Assembly (NCBI RefSeq): GCF_008326345.1
Contig: NZ_BJEN01000003.1
Coordinates: 124,001-188,000, forward strand
Length of the DNA stretch: 64,000 nucleotides
Direction: 5' to 3'
DNA from: Cutibacterium modestum
GTDB lineage: Bacteria; Actinomycetota; Actinomycetes; Propionibacteriales; Propionibacteriaceae
Below the pieces are notes generated by a model. It ran no database searches. It saw nothing but the letters and a program-made list of their open reading frames with translations, and was not told where the DNA came from. Positions 26,819 through 35,813 of this stretch are shown here, piece by piece. Every line of letters begins with the position of its first letter. Positions within the stretch are counted from its first letter, which is position 1. The position numbers were made by a program, and so were the translations under genes.

Positions 26819-27484
26819 ATGAGCGCAGAGGTTGACGATTCGAGCCGCACTGACGGTCGATTGGCCTTTCCCGACGAAGTGGTGGCGACGAAGATCATTG
26901 CGGTACTCCCCGACGTTCCCGGAGCTGATCTCATGGCCCCCATTGAGGCGATGATCCAGGAGAAGGTACGCGCTTTTACCCTCCCAGTCGCCGATGTTGA
27001 GCGTCGTCGCGCCGTACTTAAGATCTACCGACGCCGCTCCGTTATTGGTGTCTACGGGGTGATGTGTGTCGAGGACGTCCAGGGGCTTGTCGACGACAGG
27101 GTTGCCTTTGCCCTCCCGGTGGCCGCAAACCGTGAGGTTCTCGACTCCTTACGCCAAGCTGGCATTCCCGCTGCTCCGGACGCTCTGACTCCCACCGAGG
27201 TACGGGCTGCCTGGGATGCCGGTGCCGACGCCGTCCAAGTTGTCCCGGCCGACATGGGGTCGGCTAGCTACGGCGACATCCTCACCCGCATGGCTCCCGG
27301 GACTGCCCTCATCCCGCGCGGTGGAGTCGGTTCCTACGCGCTGCGACGCTGGCTAGCCGCAGGTGCCCTTGCCGTCTGTCTTGACGACGTTCTCGTCGGG
27401 GATGCTTGTGAGGACGGTATCGTCTCGGCCCTGCGCGAGCGTTGCCGTTCGGTACTGCAGGTGATTGCAGATGCGAACGCCTGA
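26819..27484 (+). CDS. KDPG/KHG aldolase-like protein lacking the Schiff-base lysine
   Basis: 221 aa. (beta/alpha)8 fold of the Eda family: TKIIAVLPDVPG at the start, ALTPTEVRAAWDAGA, then VQVVPADM where active enzymes have K-(L/F)-F-P-A, and the phosphate loop PRGGVG. The catalytic Lys is replaced by Gln, and the usual acidic residue in the second strand is absent (VRAFTLPV). It therefore probably does not cleave 2-keto-3-deoxy-6-phosphogluconate by the class I mechanism; it may act as another lyase or a regulator. No Entner-Doudoroff genes are adjacent. Confidence 0.75.
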   Translation: MSAEVDDSSRTDGRLAFPDEVVATKIIAVLPDVPGADLMAPIEAMIQEKVRAFTLPVADVERRRAVLKIYRRRSVIGVYGVMCVEDVQGLVDDRVAFALPVAANREVLDSLRQAGIPAAPDALTPTEVRAAWDAGADAVQVVPADMGSASYGDILTRMAPGTALIPRGGVGSYALRRWLAAGALAVCLDDVLVGDACEDGIVSALRERCRSVLQVIADANA

Positions 27485-27523
27485 TCGCGCCTGAACTCGA
27501 TGGGTGCGTCACCGACGACGTCT

Positions 27524-28573
27524 TCAACGCTGGTCCGGGCCACCCCAGTCGTCGAAGAGGGAATTGCCGTCCCCCTCGTCACCAGAACGGCTCTTGCCAC
27601 CGCGGCGACGGGTCACTGAGCCGAGCAGGACACCGAGCAGTAGAACCCCGACGACTCCCGCGAGGATGAGAACCGGCTTGCGGCCGCCGAAAGAGTCCAG
27701 GACGCTGAGGTGCGCGGCTGGAGCAGGACGGGATGACGTCGTAGGGATCCGGCCGTCCGGGGAGCCCACACCATCATTGGTAGCGGTCGGTGGTGTCGGC
27801 GTCGTAGGGGTCACGGTGGTCGGAGTAGGAGTCGGGGTGGGACTTGGACTGGCCGACTTCACCTGCACCGTTGACGTCCGCTGCGAGACTCCGTATCGGG
27901 AGTCGAGCAGTTTGACCGTCACCGTGAGAGGCCCGCTTGGAGCATCGAGCGGAACCTGGATTGCGGCTTGGTAATAGCCCTGGGAGTCGGTGGGAGTCGT
28001 CAACGCCGCCTGACCGTCAGTACCGAGCACTATCGCCACTTGGCCGTCGGTGACTGGACGATGGTTGGAAAGGATCACTTGGCCATGAACGTTGAGCAGC
28101 GTCCCGGGCGTGGTGGCCATCGGTTTCACGGCTACTGAGATGCCAGTCGGCAGGGGAGCGATCGAGAAACTGCCGCTTGCCGACGCGGCTCCGACGCCCT
28201 CGATGCCGTCGAAGGTGGCAGACAACTCGTGGGAGCCAGCTTGCATACCGGGAGGCAACCGAAGGGTGCTGGACCACGATCCGTCGCCATGCGTCACGCC
28301 CGCAGTGAAGGGTTTTCCGTCTACCGCCAGGTTGATGAGGGCTCCTGAGACCGGTTGCCCGTTTTGGGTTCGTAATGCCCCCTTGACCTGCACGGTGCCC
28401 AACCGGTCGAGGGATGCGCTCATCGACAGGTCTCCGGGCGGCGTCGCCCCCGGAGGTACGGCATGGGCCGTCGATACCGCCCACGGCGTCGACGTAACGG
28501 GCATTGGCGGGGTCAGGATCAACATCGAGACGGCGAGAAGCGACGTCAGGGCCAGGCGGTGTCTCGCGCTCAC
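27524..28573 (-). CDS. Secreted, C-terminally membrane-anchored surface protein with Ig-like/carboxypeptidase-regulatory repeats
   Basis: 349 aa from GTG 28573 with GGAGGACAC upstream. Signal peptide (about residues 1-38), then two or three beta-sandwich repeats with phrases such as VQVKGALRTQNGQPVSGALINL and LLNVHGQVILSNHRPVTDGQVAI, typical of CarboxypepD_reg or Big-type domains. A Ser/Pro/Thr-rich stalk (about residues 240-285) leads to a single membrane helix (VLILAGVVGVLLLGVLLGS) and a basic, then acidic cytoplasmic tail. No LPXTG motif. Probably a cell-surface structural or adhesion protein; ligand unknown. Confidence 0.78.
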   Translation of the reverse strand: MSARHRLALTSLLAVSMLILTPPMPVTSTPWAVSTAHAVPPGATPPGDLSMSASLDRLGTVQVKGALRTQNGQPVSGALINLAVDGKPFTAGVTHGDGSWSSTLRLPPGMQAGSHELSATFDGIEGVGAASASGSFSIAPLPTGISVAVKPMATTPGTLLNVHGQVILSNHRPVTDGQVAIVLGTDGQAALTTPTDSQGYYQAAIQVPLDAPSGPLTVTVKLLDSRYGVSQRTSTVQVKSASPSPTPTPTPTTVTPTTPTPPTATNDGVGSPDGRIPTTSSRPAPAAHLSVLDSFGGRKPVLILAGVVGVLLLGVLLGSVTRRRGGKSRSGDEGDGNSLFDDWGGPDQR

Positions 28574-28659
28574 GTGTCCTCCATATAGTCGATCCCGAAC
28601 ATGATAAGTGCGGTGGGCGTTGATGACACGATTGCCGCCGCATCTCCTAGGCTTGAGTT

Positions 28660-30342
28660 ATGCAGACTCCCATCGACGCTACGTCCACCCCCGCATGGGG
28701 AAAGCTCTCCGATCTGAAATCCCACTTCGTTGACGGGCCGCACAAGCTGCGCCGCTTGTTTGACGTTGACTCCCAGCGTGCTGAGCGCTACACCCTCGAC
28801 GTTGCCGACCTGCACGTCGATGTGTCGAAGAATCTTCTCACCGACGAGATCCGGGACGCCCTCCTCGAGCTTGCCGAACAAACGCACGTCACCGAGCGTC
28901 GTGATGCGATGTACGCCGGTGAACACATCAACGTCACCGAGGACCGCGCCGTCCTTCACACCGCTTTGCGTCGACCCGCTACGGATTCCCTTGTCGTCGA
29001 TGGTCAGGATGCTGTCGCCGATGTCCATGAGGTGCTTGACAAGATTTACGCTTTTGCGGGCAAGGTGCGTTCGGGCGAGTGGAGGGGAGTCACCGGCAAG
29101 CCGATTCGTACTGTCATCAACGTTGGTATCGGTGGTTCCGATCTTGGCCCCGTGATGGCGTATGAGGCTCTCAAGCCCTACGTCAAGGAGGGTCTGGAGT
29201 GCCGTTTCATCTCCAACATCGACCCGACGGATGCCGCCGTCAAGACCGCTGATCTCGACCCCGAGACCACCCTGGTCATCATCGCCTCCAAGACCTTCAC
29301 CACCCTCGAGACCCTGACCAACGCCCGGTGCGTGCGTGCCTGGCTGCTTGATGGTTTGGTCGCCGCCGGTGCCATCGAGGACACCGAGGAGGCCCGTCGC
29401 GGAGCCGTCGCTAAGCACTTCGTCGCTGTTTCGACGGCCCTGGACAAAGTCGAGGAGTTCGGCATTGACCCGGTCAACGCCTTCGGCTTCTGGAGCTGGG
29501 TGGGCGGACGCTATTCGGTGGATTCCGCCGTCGGCACCTCGCTGGCCGTGGCTATCGGGCCGAAGGGCTTCGAGGACTTCTTAGCCGGATTCCGCGCCGT
29601 CGACGAGCACTTCGCCACTGCCGCACCGGAGCAGAACGTCCCGCTGCTCATGGGCATGTTGAACATCTGGTACGTCAACTTCTGGAAGGCCCACTCGCAC
29701 GCCGTGCTGCCGTACGCCCAGTACCTGCACCGCTTTCCGGCGTACTTGCAGCAGCTGACCATGGAGTCCAACGGCAAGTCGGTGCGCTGGGACGGCTCGG
29801 CGGTGACCACAGATACTGGCGAGATCTTCTGGGGTGAGCCGGGAACCAACGGCCAGCACGCCTTCTATCAGCTCATCCACCAGGGCACTCGCCTCATTCC
29901 CGCCGACTTCATCGCGGTGGCCAACCCGGCTCACCCGACCAGGGACGGCGAGACCGATGTCCACCAGCTGTTCCTCAGCAACTTCTTCGCCCAGACCGCT
30001 GCGTTGGCGTTCGGCAAGACCGCTGACGAGGTGCGCGCCGAGGGCACCGACGAGGCCATTGTGCCAGCACGGGTCTTCCCCGGGGACCGTCCGACGACGT
30101 CGATCATGGCCGACGAACTCTCCCCAAAGGTCCTCGGAGAACTCATCGCCTTGTACGAGCACATCACCTTCGTGCAGGGTGCCGTGTGGGGTATCGATTC
30201 CTTCGACCAGTGGGGTGTCGAGCTCGGCAAGAGGCTCGCCCTGCAGATTGCCCCGGCGGTCAGCGGTGACGACGAGGCCCTGGCCACCCAGGACCCGTCC
30301 ACCCAGGGTCTGGTGACGTGGTATCGCGAGCATCGGCGGTGA
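28660..30342 (+). CDS. pgi: Glucose-6-phosphate isomerase
   Basis: 560 aa, ATG 28660. Interconverts glucose-6-phosphate and fructose-6-phosphate in glycolysis and gluconeogenesis. PGI signatures include [51 protein letters not shown] and the C-terminal DQWGVELGK. The length is typical of the large bacterial form. Ends at a strong hairpin. Confidence 0.98.
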   Translation: MQTPIDATSTPAWGKLSDLKSHFVDGPHKLRRLFDVDSQRAERYTLDVADLHVDVSKNLLTDEIRDALLELAEQTHVTERRDAMYAGEHINVTEDRAVLHTALRRPATDSLVVDGQDAVADVHEVLDKIYAFAGKVRSGEWRGVTGKPIRTVINVGIGGSDLGPVMAYEALKPYVKEGLECRFISNIDPTDAAVKTADLDPETTLVIIASKTFTTLETLTNARCVRAWLLDGLVAAGAIEDTEEARRGAVAKHFVAVSTALDKVEEFGIDPVNAFGFWSWVGGRYSVDSAVGTSLAVAIGPKGFEDFLAGFRAVDEHFATAAPEQNVPLLMGMLNIWYVNFWKAHSHAVLPYAQYLHRFPAYLQQLTMESNGKSVRWDGSAVTTDTGEIFWGEPGTNGQHAFYQLIHQGTRLIPADFIAVANPAHPTRDGETDVHQLFLSNFFAQTAALAFGKTADEVRAEGTDEAIVPARVFPGDRPTTSIMADELSPKVLGELIALYEHITFVQGAVWGIDSFDQWGVELGKRLALQIAPAVSGDDEALATQDPSTQGLVTWYREHRR

Positions 30343-30350
30343 TCACTGTG

Positions 30351-30390
30351 GGGTGGTGTTTGGCGGCAGTGATGCCGTCAAACACCACCC
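30351..30390 (+). terminator. Hairpin after pgi
   Basis: GGGTGGTGTTTG pairs with CAAACACCACCC around an inner CGGCA/TGCCG helix and a GTGA loop. It lies 9 bases past the pgi stop. There is no T-tract on the + strand, but the stem is very strong. Confidence 0.7.
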
Positions 30391-30714
30391 TAAGAAAAGC
30401 TGTACTTTCGTATAGGTCGTGAACATTTCGTTCGATCTGTGCCATGATAATATGCTCTTGCATACCTTCAATGGGGAAGCATTCGATGAAGAGTTAATGG
30501 TACGAAAGGTAGTCATCAATGTTCTCACGTGAAGTTTGGAGGTACCCTTACTGGTTATGCTGGTTTGTTTTCTAGATCAAGGTTCCTGGATCTCTTTGTA
30601 AAGGACTTTAACGCAACGGCTAAGTTTATAGACTGACTAGTTTGAAATAGTTTTATGAGTATTACTGCTGGGTTGCTAGCTGAATGGGAAGTCTAGCGCG
30701 TGGATGTATTATTG
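30391..30714. other. AT-rich intergenic stretch
   Basis: About 320 bases clearly richer in A+T than the flanking genes (for example CATGATAATATGCTCTTGCATACC and TTTATAGACTGACTAGTTTG). No gene, repeat or tRNA was recognised. The base composition suggests foreign or non-coding sequence, possibly holding the promoter of the short membrane ORF that follows. Confidence 0.4.
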
Positions 30715-30864
30715 ATGTCGAGTGAGTCGTGGGTTATCTCGATGCTGATTGTCGCGGTCGTTATTCTTGCGGTCATTATTGGTCTCCTAGTGGCGATAAG
30801 CATGGCGAGAAGCGTTGGGTTAGCGACGGAGTTTTTTGGGGTAGGCGGCATGGTGTGGTGGTGA
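30715..30864 (+). CDS. Possible 49-aa single-helix membrane protein
   Basis: ATG 30715 (or GTG 30700 in the same frame) opens MSSESWVISMLIVAV, a continuous hydrophobic helix through IIGLLVAISMA, then a short tail ending MVWW. No clear ribosome binding site. A hydrophobic span of this regularity is suggestive, but the short length and neighbouring decayed gene leave open that it is a remnant. No family recognised. Confidence 0.3.
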   Translation: MSSESWVISMLIVAVVILAVIIGLLVAISMARSVGLATEFFGVGGMVWW

Positions 30865-30910
30865 CCTCTTTTGTGCTCCCACGCACCATTGCAGTCGCTG
30901 GAGACCGCAA

Positions 30911-31536
30911 GTGAAACACGGGTTATACAGTGGGAGTGTGAGTTCGCGCCGCCGACACCCAATTCGCACCGTGATCGTGTCGACATGCATTACTGCCCTC
31001 GTTGCGCTGTTGGGGGTCTGGGTGCTGGCTGGGGTACTGTCATACGGCAAGGTTCACGACGTCGATTCCGCTCCAACTCGCGATGTCACTATCGTCTTCG
31101 GGGTACAGGTGCTGTCGTCTGGATAGCCGTCGGCATATCTGAAGGGGCGCCTTGACGTCGCCGCTGCGCTGTACTCGTCTGGTCGCACTAAGATCATCCC
31201 TGTTTCTGGGGACAACCGGACACGTTATCATGATGAGCGCTGCGCTATGAAGAAATACCTGGTATATGTTAAAGGTATCCCGGCGTCCAAAATCGTGCCG
31301 GACCGAGCCGGATATGGCACCTATGACACGTGTTGCGGGCCCGTCGCATTTTGACGTTCAGTCAGCCATACGCAGTGCTATTAGGAGTCGCGGGCATTTG
31401 CGACGTGTTAGAGAACGGCCTTGCTGCCGTCGGCGTCCCGGATCGCGGTCAGCCTCGCGATGACGTCTGGTGGTATGGCTGGCACCGCGAGTTCGGGTTC
31501 CGGCTCAAGATGATCTGGGACGTCGTCAGCTGGTGA
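30911..31536 (+). pseudogene. SanA/YdcF (DUF218) family membrane protein, inactivated
   Basis: The start is intact: an N-terminal membrane helix (VIVSTCITALVALLGVWVLAG), then VTIVFGVQVLSSG followed by an in-frame TAG at 31124. The same frame continues with YLKGRLDVAAALYSSGRTKIIPVSGDN, YHDERCAMKKYLVYVKGIPASKIVPDRAGYGTYDTC, the core of the SanA family. A frameshift near 31330 moves the rest (RARRILTF, GVPDRGQ, WYGWHREFGFRLK) to another frame, ending at 31536. Relatives influence vancomycin sensitivity or envelope polymer metabolism. At least two lesions make it a pseudogene. Confidence 0.85.
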
Positions 31537-31668
31537 AAACCGACTCTGGGACAGACTGTCGACGGAGTCCACAAGGCCCTCAACTCGTGATGGCGTGCGG
31601 ACGATTGTCGCCCGCAAACGCGTTGCCGGGGCTGAGATATGGACCCGGCAACGGTTATGTCTTCGGAA

Positions 31669-32490
31669 TCAGAAATCAGCGGTAGCTGGGTCGCCGCCAA
31701 GCCTGTTGCCGTGGTCGAGGCCGTCGATGGCGGCAATCTGCTCGTCAGACAGCTCGAAACCGAATACGTCGAAGTTCTCGGCAATTCGTGACGGTGTCAC
31801 CGACTTGGGGAATACCACGTTGCCGATCTGCAGATGCCAGCGGATGACCACCTGGGCAGGCGTCTTGCCGGTCGCCTTAGCAATGTCGGCGAGGACCGGG
31901 TTGTCGAGGTCCTTCGACTGGCCCAGCGGGCTCCAAGCTTCCGGGGTGATGCCGCGCTTGGCCAGCTCTGCTCGGAAGGTCGCCTGGTTGAAGGTCGGGT
32001 GCATCTCGATCTGGTCGACACTCGGGGTGACCCCTTCGATGGCGTCCAGATGCTCGGTCTTGAAGTTCGACACACCAATGGAGCGCGTCAAGCCCTCTGA
32101 CTTGAAGTCCTGCAGGGCGTTCCATGCCTCGATGTAGGCATCGCCATACTTGACAGGAGCCGGCCAGTGGATGAGGTAGAGGTCGATGTGGTCAAGGCCC
32201 AGCTTGGACAGGCTGGTCTCGATCGCTTTGCGGGCATCGTTGGCATGATGGGCGTCGTTCCATAGCTTGGTGGTGATGAAGAGGTCTTTACGGTCCAGGC
32301 CAGAGGCAGCGAGCGCACGGCCAACCCCCTCTTCATTATCGTAGATAGCTGCGGTGTCGATATGGCGGAAACCCGCCTCCAAAGCGGCACTGACGGCTTT
32401 CTCAGCCTCGTCGGCAGGAACTTGCCAGGTGCCGAAACCGAGCTGGGGGATGACAACTCCGTCGTTAAGAGTGGTAGTGGGAACGCTCAT
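31669..32490 (-). CDS. Aldo/keto reductase (2,5-diketo-D-gluconate reductase type)
   Basis: 273 aa from ATG 32490 behind GGGAGGA. NADPH-dependent reductase of the AKR superfamily: Asp/Tyr active site in GFRHIDTAAIYDNEEGVG, Lys in FITTKLW, His in LYLIHWPAP, and the cofactor region IPKSVTPSRIAENFD (here FPKSV). Close in size and motifs to bacterial DkgA/B and YvgN-type enzymes that reduce small aldehydes and ketones. Divergent from argS. Confidence 0.93.
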   Translation of the reverse strand: MSVPTTTLNDGVVIPQLGFGTWQVPADEAEKAVSAALEAGFRHIDTAAIYDNEEGVGRALAASGLDRKDLFITTKLWNDAHHANDARKAIETSLSKLGLDHIDLYLIHWPAPVKYGDAYIEAWNALQDFKSEGLTRSIGVSNFKTEHLDAIEGVTPSVDQIEMHPTFNQATFRAELAKRGITPEAWSPLGQSKDLDNPVLADIAKATGKTPAQVVIRWHLQIGNVVFPKSVTPSRIAENFDVFGFELSDEQIAAIDGLDHGNRLGGDPATADF

Positions 32491-32624
32491 AAATCCTCCC
32501 TGTCGAAACGTCGCTATCGTCAAAGTGAACGTATCCGCGCTGGTGTTTGTTCCAAAAACGTCACCACAGCGCCTGTGACGCCTCCAACTGTGACGAGTTG
32601 CCCCGCTCGTGGGAGAATGCCGCC

Positions 32625-34295
32625 ATGTCGTCACTTCCTTCTCAGCTTGCTGCCCGGATCGAGTCCGTTACCGGGATTGATCCGCAGTTGCGCCCGGCTA
32701 CTAAACCACAGTTCGGGCATTTCCAGTCCAACGTTGCCCTGCGCCTGGCTAAGGAGGAGAAACGCCCGCCGCGTGACGTCGCCGCCGACATCGTTGCCAA
32801 GCTGGACGTCGAGGACCTGTGCGAGACCCCTGACATCGCTGGCCCGGGTTTTATCAATCTGCGGCTACGTTCCGATGTGTTGGCCCGCGTTGCCTCCGAC
32901 CTCATCACCGACCCCAATATCGGGATTACCCAAGTAGAAGAGCCTCAGCGGGTCGTCATTGACTATTCGGCCCCCAATGTTGCCAAACAGATGCACGTCG
33001 GCCATCTGCGCTCGACGATTATCGGCGACTGCTTCAACCGGGTGCTTAGTGCTCAAGGCCATACCGTCATCCCGCAGAACCATCTCGGCGACTGGGGTAC
33101 CCAGTTCGGCATGCTCGTCGAGTACATCGTCGAAAACCGGATGGATCTTTCCGAGTTTGATCTTCCCGGCGTTGAACAGCTCTACAAGGACGCCAAGAAA
33201 ACCTTTGATGCCGATCCCGAGTTCGCCGATCGTGCGCGTCGCCGTGTCGTCAAGCTGCAGGGCGGCGACGAGGAGACTCTGCGGATCTGGCGGACCCTCA
33301 TCGATGTCTCGTTGGAGGGGTTCAATGCGGTATATGCCCGGCTGTCAGTGCTGCTAACCGACGACGACGTCGCCGGGGAGTCCACGTACAACGACGACCT
33401 TCCCCGTGTTGTGGACGAGCTCGAGGCCGATGGTCTGGCCGTTGAGGACAATGGTGCGTTGTGTGTTTTCGTCGAGGGGCAGGATGCTCCAATGATCGTG
33501 CGTAAGAGGGATGGCGGTTTCGGATATGACGCCACCGATCTCGCCGCTATTCGTCGTCGCGTTGGCAAGCTCAAGGCTGACCGCATCATCTATGTCACCG
33601 ACGTGCGCCAGAGCCACCATTTCGAGGTGCTTTTCCAAGTGGCACGGATGGCCGGATTCCTGCCCGACGACGTCGAGACTCAGCACGTTGGTTACGGCAT
33701 GGTGCTTGGCCCGGATGGCCGCCCCTTCAAAACTCGTGAGGGCGGTACGGTGTCGTTGTGGAGTCTACTCGACGAGGCCGAGACCCACGCCGCACCGAAC
33801 ATCGCCCTGGCCGCCATTAAATACGCCGACCTGTCCACCGGCCTGCAGAAGGACTACGTCTTCGACGCTGAGCGGATGGTCCAGACCACCGGCGACACCG
33901 GCCCGTACCTGCAGTACGCCCACGCCCGCGTTTCACAGATCCTGCGCAAGGCAGCCGCCGAGGCCAACCCGGACGTTGACCCCGAGGCTGACCTGGATGC
34001 AATGGTTTGGGGTCGCATTAGCGTTCTTGACGAGCCCGCCGAGCAGCAGTTGGCCCTGTTGCTCTCGCAGTTCGGTGAGGTCGTCGAGCTGGTGGCCCAG
34101 GACCTGACCCCGCACAAGCTGTGCACCTACCTGTACGAGCTGGCCGGTGCCTACTCGGTGTTCTATGAGCAGTGCCCGGTGTTGCGTAGCACCGGAGAGG
34201 TACGCGGATCGCGTTTGGCCTTGTGCGCGGCGACTCGGCGGGTACTTGGCCGGGGCCTTGATCTGCTGGGTATCGACGCCCCCGACCGGATGTGA
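32625..34295 (+). CDS. argS: Arginyl-tRNA synthetase
   Basis: 556 aa from ATG 32625 with GGGAGAA upstream; the 26 codons ahead in frame have no signal. N-terminal Arg-specific domain (QFGHFQSNVALRLAK), class I core with YSAPNVAKQMHVGHLRST carrying the HIGH-type motif HVGH, NHLGDWGTQFG, then KTREGGTVSL in place of KMSK as is usual for this family, and an alpha-helical anticodon-binding domain ending with the conserved C-terminal stretch VLGRGLDLLGIDAPDRM. Followed by paired hairpins. Confidence 0.97.
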   Translation: MSSLPSQLAARIESVTGIDPQLRPATKPQFGHFQSNVALRLAKEEKRPPRDVAADIVAKLDVEDLCETPDIAGPGFINLRLRSDVLARVASDLITDPNIGITQVEEPQRVVIDYSAPNVAKQMHVGHLRSTIIGDCFNRVLSAQGHTVIPQNHLGDWGTQFGMLVEYIVENRMDLSEFDLPGVEQLYKDAKKTFDADPEFADRARRRVVKLQGGDEETLRIWRTLIDVSLEGFNAVYARLSVLLTDDDVAGESTYNDDLPRVVDELEADGLAVEDNGALCVFVEGQDAPMIVRKRDGGFGYDATDLAAIRRRVGKLKADRIIYVTDVRQSHHFEVLFQVARMAGFLPDDVETQHVGYGMVLGPDGRPFKTREGGTVSLWSLLDEAETHAAPNIALAAIKYADLSTGLQKDYVFDAERMVQTTGDTGPYLQYAHARVSQILRKAAAEANPDVDPEADLDAMVWGRISVLDEPAEQQLALLLSQFGEVVELVAQDLTPHKLCTYLYELAGAYSVFYEQCPVLRSTGEVRGSRLALCAATRRVLGRGLDLLGIDAPDRM

Positions 34296-34298
34296 TGC

Positions 34299-34336
34299 GA
34301 GCCTGTGCTCGCCGACCGCCTCTGCCTTAGAGGCGG
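34299..34336 (+). terminator. Hairpins after argS
   Basis: GCGAGC-CTGT-GCTCGC immediately followed by ACCGCCTCT-GCCTT-AGAGGCGGT, starting three bases past the stop. The second stem is the likely terminator. Confidence 0.6.
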
Positions 34337-34662
34337 TGCCCTCTTCGATAGGGCTCTCGGTCAGCAAGGTGGGGTCTTGATGCTCCTTGCATCGACCAGC
34401 TGCAGACTTCATCTGCGGCTGGTGAGGCCGTGTTTGATCCCGGGATTACGGCTCGGGTCGCCAGCGAGGGTGGTCAGTCCAGTGAGGTTGATGATGATTG
34501 CCTACCCGTGCCGGCCAAGCTGGTGGGCCATATCGCGAAGGTATGCAGTGGGCTGGATGGGGCCTACGTAATTGCCTGGTCAAGTTGCCCACGGGACTGA
34601 GATGCAGAACGGTTGGAACGAGTGGATTGGATTACCCTGATCAGCCAACGCAGTATTCCTTT
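34337..34662. other. Gene-free stretch after argS
   Basis: One frame at about 34398-34605 reads SSAAGEAVFDPGITARVASEG, faintly like the linker of a LuxR-type response regulator, but there is no start, no HTH and no family support. In many Actinobacteria lysA and thr genes follow argS; they are absent here. Treated as decayed or non-coding. Confidence 0.35.
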
Positions 34663-35015
34663 TTGATGACTTTTGCTCTTTTTCCTCTTTCTGTATCAGC
34701 TTGTGATTTCGGTGGCGACGCCGACAGTTCAAAGGAAGCTCCTAACGGTTCGGAGGCAAGAGGAAATAAGCTCTTTTTATCGGAGATGATTCCATGGTCT
34801 CCTCGGACGGCAGCCCTATCACCGTCCGTGTACCAGACGCTGCGATAAAGGCTGTAACAGAGGATAGAAATCCTCCAAATCACCTTACAAAGTCTCTCAC
34901 GATTAAATCTAATACGCTAAAGAGAAGTGGTAAATGTGTGATCGATTTAAAGTATCATCCTGATCCAGAGGTAGAGAAAGAGGTTCGGGGAAGGATAGAG
35001 AAGAAACCTGCTTAA
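34663..35015 (+). pseudogene. Possible frameshifted small lipoprotein in AT-rich DNA
   Basis: The first frame reads MTFALFPLSVSAC, a short hydrophobic leader with a lipobox (VSAC), then DFGGDADSSKEAPNGSEARGNKLF. Near 34795 protein-like sequence moves to another frame: VSSDGSPITVRVPDAAIKAVTEDR to VIDLKYHPDPEVEKEVRGRIEKKPA, ending at TAA 35015. Together they would make about 115 aa of hydrophilic exported protein. The leader lacks the usual basic start, so the 5' end may also be lost. No family recognised; base composition is markedly AT-richer than neighbours. Confidence 0.35.
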
Positions 35016-35485
35016 TTCAGTAGATCTGATGCCAGTTTAGAAATCAGTTCACTGTTAGGTCTTTGAGATATGGAAGGGGCTGATAATATATCATTCAATG
35101 GTCTCATGAAAGAGACGGACGGCCTATGGAGGCAGCTAGCCGTTAGCGAACTGAGTATGCATCCCGCCATTGGAGAGATAGCTGACAGGGTGAGGAAGCC
35201 CGTTGTCAGGGTAAGCCCACGAAACGAACACGGTACGAAGCACGGCTGCATATCGGCCCCTGAGGACCGATGGTGTGGTAGCTATTGCCGTGGACGCGGG
35301 AATGATGCGGTCTCAGTAGGCTCTTTTCGCCTGGACTCTTTTGTCTACGGTCGATCCACCGCTCTCGTCGACGATCTCAACTTGCGCACCTACGTTCACG
35401 ATGTCGGCAACGTAGCTTGAACCCGCCCGCAACACGGAAAAACGGCTGGGAGCAGATCAAAGAAGCTCCTCGCCTCCAAATGGCA
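35016..35485. other. Intergenic stretch without a convincing gene
   Basis: A frame of 116 codons is open on the + strand at 35070-35420 but lacks a ribosome binding site, recognisable motifs and a plausible composition. Left uncalled. Confidence 0.35.
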
Positions 35486-35647
35486 TCACTCAGCAAGGCC
35501 ATGAATTGTTGCCCCTTGAGTCATAGGTGCCGGCTCGCAAGTAGGGAAGTTCCGCTCCTTGCGGACCTTGTAGATGAGTGTCGGAACGAGGGAAACCAGA
35601 ACGATTGCGGCCGAAATGAGGGTCAGGATGAACTCTTGCTTGGTCAT
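35486..35647 (-). CDS. Possible 53-aa small membrane protein
   Basis: ATG 35647 opens MTKQEFILTLISAAIVLVSLVPTLIYKVRKERN, one clean membrane helix flanked by a positive patch, then a polar tail ending GLAE. The arrangement (short N-terminus, helix, Lys/Arg-rich stop-transfer) is that of real small membrane proteins. No good Shine-Dalgarno sequence is visible and no family is recognised. Confidence 0.45.
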   Translation of the reverse strand: MTKQEFILTLISAAIVLVSLVPTLIYKVRKERNFPTCEPAPMTQGATIHGLAE

Positions 35648-35777
35648 GAGTTTTTTTCATGTGCGGCTATGGCAGTGACCCTGCCGTGGTGAAGGGCCGT
35701 CGCACATCGTCCCGCGGTACGACAACCGAGTGATACGTGGGTTTGAGTGCGTAACTGGTCAAACTCGCAGACATGAC

Positions 35778-35805
35778 GATCGCCCGTCCGCTTGGACGGG
35801 CGATC
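35778..35805 (-). terminator. Terminator of ppgK
   Basis: Perfect 12-bp stem GATCGCCCGTCC/GGACGGGCGATC with a 4-base loop, 9 bases past the ppgK stop. Confidence 0.8.
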
Positions 35806-35813
35806 AATGTGGG

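Noticed and set aside
28570..29418. 282-codon frame antisense to pgi
   Set aside because: Composition is typical of the antisense of a GC-rich gene; pgi is beyond doubt.
34398..34605. Possible LuxR-type response regulator fragment (SSAAGEAVFDPGITARVASEG)
   Set aside because: The likeness covers about 20 residues, with no start, receiver residues or HTH. Too weak to call.
35070..35420. 116-codon open frame on the + strand
   Set aside because: No ribosome binding site, no recognisable motif, unlikely amino-acid composition and no neighbours to support it.
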